A stretch of DNA of 64,000 nucleotides. It comes from an uncultured Vampirovibrio sp. GTDB taxonomy: Bacteria; Cyanobacteriota; Vampirovibrionia; Gastranaerophilales; Gastranaerophilaceae. The notes under the pieces are model-generated. The model was not told where the DNA came from. It saw only the letters and a program-made list of their open reading frames with translations, and made no database searches. Made by a program: the position numbers and the translations under genes. The DNA lies in assembly GCA_910577395.1 (NCBI GenBank), contig CAJTLG010000004.1, forward strand, positions 1 to 64,000, read 5' to 3'. Positions 61,501 through 64,000 of the stretch are shown in pieces. How positions within the stretch are numbered: position 1 is the stretch's first letter; every line of letters begins with the position of its first letter.

Positions 61501-64000
61501 CTGTTTTATTAAAAATAAAAACTAATGACAATGTTTATGGTGTAGTTTTAGAAACTTTTAAAAAGAACAATCCTTTGATTTCCACCGCTTTTATTGATAC
61601 GGAAAAAAATATTAATAATTGGATAAAAAATGAGGCTGTTCCAAGCGGTACTAAAACCACTTTCTTGGACATTAGCCTCAATAATATTATAAAAGATATT
61701 CAGCCCGATTTCAAGCCTAAAATCATTAAAAGTACATTTTATCAGGATAATGCACAGAAAGAGTGGCAGGAGCAAGGCACAGAGAGCAGGCATTTTAAAA
61801 ATTGGTTTAAAAACAGTAAAGTTGTAAACGAAGACAATAGCCCCCGCGTGGTTTACCACGGTTCAGTTGATACTTTCAGTATTTTTGATAAAGATAGAGC
61901 CGAAGTCACAGGCGATATGGGCGCAGGATTTTATTTTACAAGCTCTAATCAGGATGCTTTAAATAATTATGAGGGTGGCGGCCCGGATTTTGAACAAAAA
62001 GTGTCTTTATATGCTGAAAAAATAATGAATGAAGAAAATATTGAAGATTACAACACCGCAGAGAATGTAGCCAGAGAGCGCCTAATGGGTAAACCCTCTA
62101 AATTGGATATATATTTATCAATGCAAAACCCCGCTTATGTTGGCGGAAAAAATAAAACTTATCTTTTTGCAAGAGAAGAATACGATACATCTGATATTGT
62201 ACAAGAAGATTACGACAGCAAGGAGGATTATTATAACGCTATTGATGAAGATTTATATAGCCAGTTTGAAAGCACTTTGTATAGAATAGAAAGTGCCATA
62301 AGTGATTTATTGAGCTATGATAGCACGCAAGATGTTTTACAGATATTGCAAAGTGCTTTTTATGACGGCGGTATTTCAATTCAAAAATTAAAAGATGAAT
62401 TAAATAAGTTATATCTTGAAGATTACAACACCGGCAATCTTGTATCAAATGAAGTTTTAAGGCGAATTATAGAGGCGCAAGGATATGACGGCATTATAGA
62501 TGAAACTGTATCAAATAAATTTAATATGGGGCTATCGTCTGATACTATACATTATATTGTTTTCAATCCTGAACAAATAAAATCTGTAAATAATCAGGGA
62601 ACTTTTAATATTAATAATTCTAATATTTATTATCAGCCCGCATATCACGGAAGCCCTTATAAGTTTAATAATTTTTCTCTTGATAAAATCGGAACTGGCG
62701 AGGGTGCACAGGCTCACGGTTGGGGTTTATATTTTGCCGAAAATAAAGAGGTTTCAGAAAGATATAGAAAAAATTTATCGGGCGATATTAAAATTTCATA
62801 CAAGGGCGAGCAATACGATATTGAAGAAAACTTTGGAAACGCTTTATATAAAATTAAAAAATACGGTAAAGATAAGGCAATAGAATTTTATAAAAATAAA
62901 GAAAAAGAATTTAGGGCCGAAGCAAAAACAAGCTCAAACCCCCGTTGGTGGAAACATGAGGCAGATATTTTTAAAATTTATGCAGACGAAGTAAAAGATA
63001 TTAATGAAAACGATATTGAAATACTTGAAGGACAGCTTTTTCAAGTTGATATACCTGAAAATGATGTTTTGCTTGATGAAAATAAAATATTTAAAGCGCA
63101 GCCCGAAACAGTAAAACAGGCAATTAAAAATATAGTAAGTAAAATTGTTACTGAAAAAAATCTCAATACGCTTGGTGAAAAACTATATCAGGCAAGTTCA
63201 AGATTGAGACAGACATTGAAAGATAATAATTATCAAGAAACTAAACAAGTATATAATTTGCGTTTAAAATATCAAAATTTGCAAAATCAATATGACTTAC
63301 TAAGCATAATTCAAGAGGAAAGCAAATATTACTATAATGGAAAAAAGATATATGAAACGCTAAGTGCATATTTTAATTCTGATAAAAAAACCTCCGAAGA
63401 ATTGAATAAACAAGGGGTTAAGGGCATTGTTTACAACGGCGATATTGACGGCAGATGTTATGTAATTTTTGATGATAAGGCTATCAGTGTTTTAGAAACC
63501 TTTTATCAAGATTATGTTTATAATCAAATAACAGGCGAAAAGATAAAGATTGAAGTAAATAAAGATATTAAAGTCAATAAAATTGAGCCTCAAAAAATAT
63601 CTTCAAAACTTCCTTTTGAAATTTCAAAAAAACCGTCCGATAATAAAAAAGCTTTAATAAAAACTTTAGACCTAGGAAATAACAAGAGGATTGAAGTTAA
63701 AAATAGCAGTACAAACGAAATTGCAATAATTAAAGACAAAACAATAGAAAAATCATTATCAAATATCAGAATTAGTAACGCCTCTTATGGCAATTTTTGC
63801 AATATACTTTGTAGTGTTGAAAATTTATTTAAAACTTCTCAATATATATTACAGCATAAAGAGCTTAAAGGCGCCAAAAATGAGAATATTAAAAGATATG
63901 CAAATGTTGTCTTAATTGACAATAACGCTTATTTACTAGAGTTTGTTCTAAAACAAAACAACGAATTATCTTTGTATTCTATAAACACAATAAATAATGA
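58515..64000 (+). CDS. Giant polyvalent effector-like protein in the gp16 position (incomplete at right edge)
   Basis: The frame stays open from ATG 58515 (AGGAATAAATTGAT before it) to the window end, at least 1828 codons. The N-terminal 560 residues are helical with a glycine-rich hydrophobic segment (GGIGGAGIGAGIALIGG, about 210-230). Repeated modules follow. A nuclease-like domain (SVRIPHDTIVHDDNKHKLT, then YGVVVETFK; about 605-700) recalls the PBECR families. An ADP-ribosyltransferase-like domain (FKNWFGDSKVV, VVYHGT, MYFSSSKE, FNPEQIKSV; about 752-905) is next. Second copies of both lie at about 944-1042 and 1092-1371. A third ART-like domain (YHGSPYKFNNF, GTGEGAQAHGWGLYF) lies at about 1375-1660, then a further domain. 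Such domains occur in polyvalent proteins of phages and conjugative elements. The gene follows the ejection proteins, so delivery into the host is likely (inferred). Confidence 0.85.
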   Translation, partial: MTNKDFWAQFEEAPSFSNDIKSNNSEYWDQFESIDFAENSENNIYDKELFNKKLNEYLNYDGAVIENRKPYIHRPIGNTSISNYDPKNKLYNPYDPVGNFLQGLKRIAELPSKAFMETSNQIETADLEIKEMNNQILGRGFSEDDKKRLDYLNNNVSKSVTETIEKPAYKHKDPWTVLGALERLPYSAKYAYAAALKQLPILYNIGKESLIGGIGGAGIGAGIALIGGQLGPQAATPEEVITVPGGASIGFIWGSRIGAAKKTFEIEAGLARNELKQINKEIINEGGKPLSNEEINGLSIAVGGVNAGLELISLKTMLKTVPGGNEILKKLEQKQLKELAKDKTIREQLSKVIKDYSNAVLTESTTEAAQELTNIVAGRIARELGGLENNPLREEVSRIIDATKEAFAATLFLGGVGSIAQTAKIHALQGINEQEALEKAKNMSFDERHEFVNDNQDVLLNDIKNIPSVRDLEKNIKKNEQAMQASDKIFNDLKSANIDDEQANSLSQLMGIAYANIAEGDTQGRNALDIYNNYNVTIKGGISKDVVSDTVSTPDIETEAFNQSAMYRSPKENFTDFYNQVFEKETEAKKNNSKIQKSYFDFTDENVSVRIPHDTIVHDDNKHKLTSEEWQEILNNLSEPADVTFSNKPRFNGQPVLLKIVGNNTYGVVVETFKNKQPIITTAFMDTEVNIDNWLNNNKKEASRARNTSAVTTKGLLPSSASTNIINHIKENLKPRKNTYFQSAPPINSNTFKNWFGDSKVVDESGKPLVVYHGTAANFNIFEANNASTDYDFPEGMYFSSSKEIAKTYGDYKHTKPMELYLKIKNPLILNANEKTYNAFYSELYSSVKNIDKNTYDGIIIKNIRDDWSQNDEGGEIATTYIVFNPEQIKSVNNRGSFDVNNPDIYYQSAAMKKSEFDNFSDFYNSVLNNKNPKDKKQFNYLTNDGLNIRIPHDTINHAQKKHKLTVKEWENLLNNIDNVSQANISKQKSSYDGKSVLLKIKTNDNVYGVVLETFKKNNPLISTAFIDTEKNINNWIKNEAVPSGTKTTFLDISLNNIIKDIQPDFKPKIIKSTFYQDNAQKEWQEQGTESRHFKNWFKNSKVVNEDNSPRVVYHGSVDTFSIFDKDRAEVTGDMGAGFYFTSSNQDALNNYEGGGPDFEQKVSLYAEKIMNEENIEDYNTAENVARERLMGKPSKLDIYLSMQNPAYVGGKNKTYLFAREEYDTSDIVQEDYDSKEDYYNAIDEDLYSQFESTLYRIESAISDLLSYDSTQDVLQILQSAFYDGGISIQKLKDELNKLYLEDYNTGNLVSNEVLRRIIEAQGYDGIIDETVSNKFNMGLSSDTIHYIVFNPEQIKSVNNQGTFNINNSNIYYQPAYHGSPYKFNNFSLDKIGTGEGAQAHGWGLYFAENKEVSERYRKNLSGDIKISYKGEQYDIEENFGNALYKIKKYGKDKAIEFYKNKEKEFRAEAKTSSNPRWWKHEADIFKIYADEVKDINENDIEILEGQLFQVDIPENDVLLDENKIFKAQPETVKQAIKNIVSKIVTEKNLNTLGEKLYQASSRLRQTLKDNNYQETKQVYNLRLKYQNLQNQYDLLSIIQEESKYYYNGKKIYETLSAYFNSDKKTSEELNKQGVKGIVYNGDIDGRCYVIFDDKAISVLETFYQDYVYNQITGEKIKIEVNKDIKVNKIEPQKISSKLPFEISKKPSDNKKALIKTLDLGNNKRIEVKNSSTNEIAIIKDKTIEKSLSNIRISNASYGNFCNILCSVENLFKTSQYILQHKELKGAKNENIKRYANVVLIDNNAYLLEFVLKQNNELSLYSINTINN

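Larger units (their letters stand above)
37796..64000. mobile_element. Prophage, T7-like short-tailed phage, left part
   Basis: Integrase, repressor, divergent operator region, early genes, methyltransferases, terminase, portal, scaffold, capsid, tail adaptor, nozzle and ejection proteins follow in the order of temperate podoviruses. All genes from 40181 onward read rightward. The right end is not reached. Most structural genes are intact, with tight spacing and no degraded genes, so the phage is probably functional. Lysis genes have not appeared by the window end. Confidence 0.92.

Noticed and set aside
58515..64000. Reading the giant gene as a normal T7 gp16 transglycosylase core protein
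   Set aside because: No lysozyme-like/SLT catalytic Glu motif was seen in the N-terminal 200 residues, while ART-like and nuclease-like motifs are clear further on.

Overview
The window is AT-rich DNA from an anaerobic, fermentative bacterium. I infer a gut relative of Cyanobacteria in the Vampirovibrionia/Gastranaerophilales (Melainabacteria) line. The reasons are a large [FeFe]-hydrogenase cluster, prepilin-type genes, an MscL with a zinc-ribbon tail, a PPi-dependent phosphofructokinase, and several small proteins carrying an N-terminal FKGAY-like or ISFG-like motif. No rRNA or other decisive marker is present, so this placement is inference.

Host part (1 to about 37.8 kb). A co-directional hydrogenase block (0.7-10.4 kb) encodes three different H-cluster proteins: a sensory HydS-like protein coupled to a SpoIIE-type phosphatase, a group B hydrogenase, and the trimeric HydC-HydB-HydA electron-bifurcating type enzyme. 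Next come a prepilin-like gene, mtnP and a YggT gene, a tRNA-Arg, a HpcH/HpaI-like aldolase, a parvulin isomerase and an EamA transporter. Further on are a GT-D glycosyltransferase, two tRNA-Pro genes with an unusual repeat in their leader, a radical SAM protein, a double-GNAT protein, rpsL-rpsG, ndk-tgt, tcdA, ychF, mscL, a tandem pair of FKGAY proteins, pfp and a tRNA-Gly. A very AT-rich restriction-modification operon (30.9-35.2 kb) has one m6A methyltransferase, one m5C methyltransferase and one HNH nuclease; it looks acquired. A GT-B-like glycosyltransferase and UDP-galactopyranose mutase follow.

Prophage (37.8 kb to beyond the right edge). A T7-like, short-tailed temperate phage sits in the 3' end of a tRNA-Ala gene. 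Its serine integrase reads into the tRNA and takes its last codons and stop there. The order is integrase, repressor, operator/promoter region, Cro-like gene, early genes with a DUF4373-like replication protein, two DNA methyltransferases, terminase, portal, scaffold, capsid, cement protein, tail adaptor and nozzle, three ejection-core genes, and then a giant gene still open at the window end.

The most interesting item is that last gene (58515 to beyond 64000, at least 1828 codons). It occupies the slot where T7 has its internal core protein gp16, but it looks like a polyvalent effector: two nuclease-like plus ADP-ribosyltransferase-like modules in tandem, a third ADP-ribosyltransferase-like domain, and a further C-terminal domain. 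Short aromatic-x-Gln-(Ser/Asp/Pro) motifs stand between the domains and look like processing sites. The second item is a 50-bp hairpin repeat found twice, each time fused to the first 11 nt of the intact tRNA gene lying just downstream of it.
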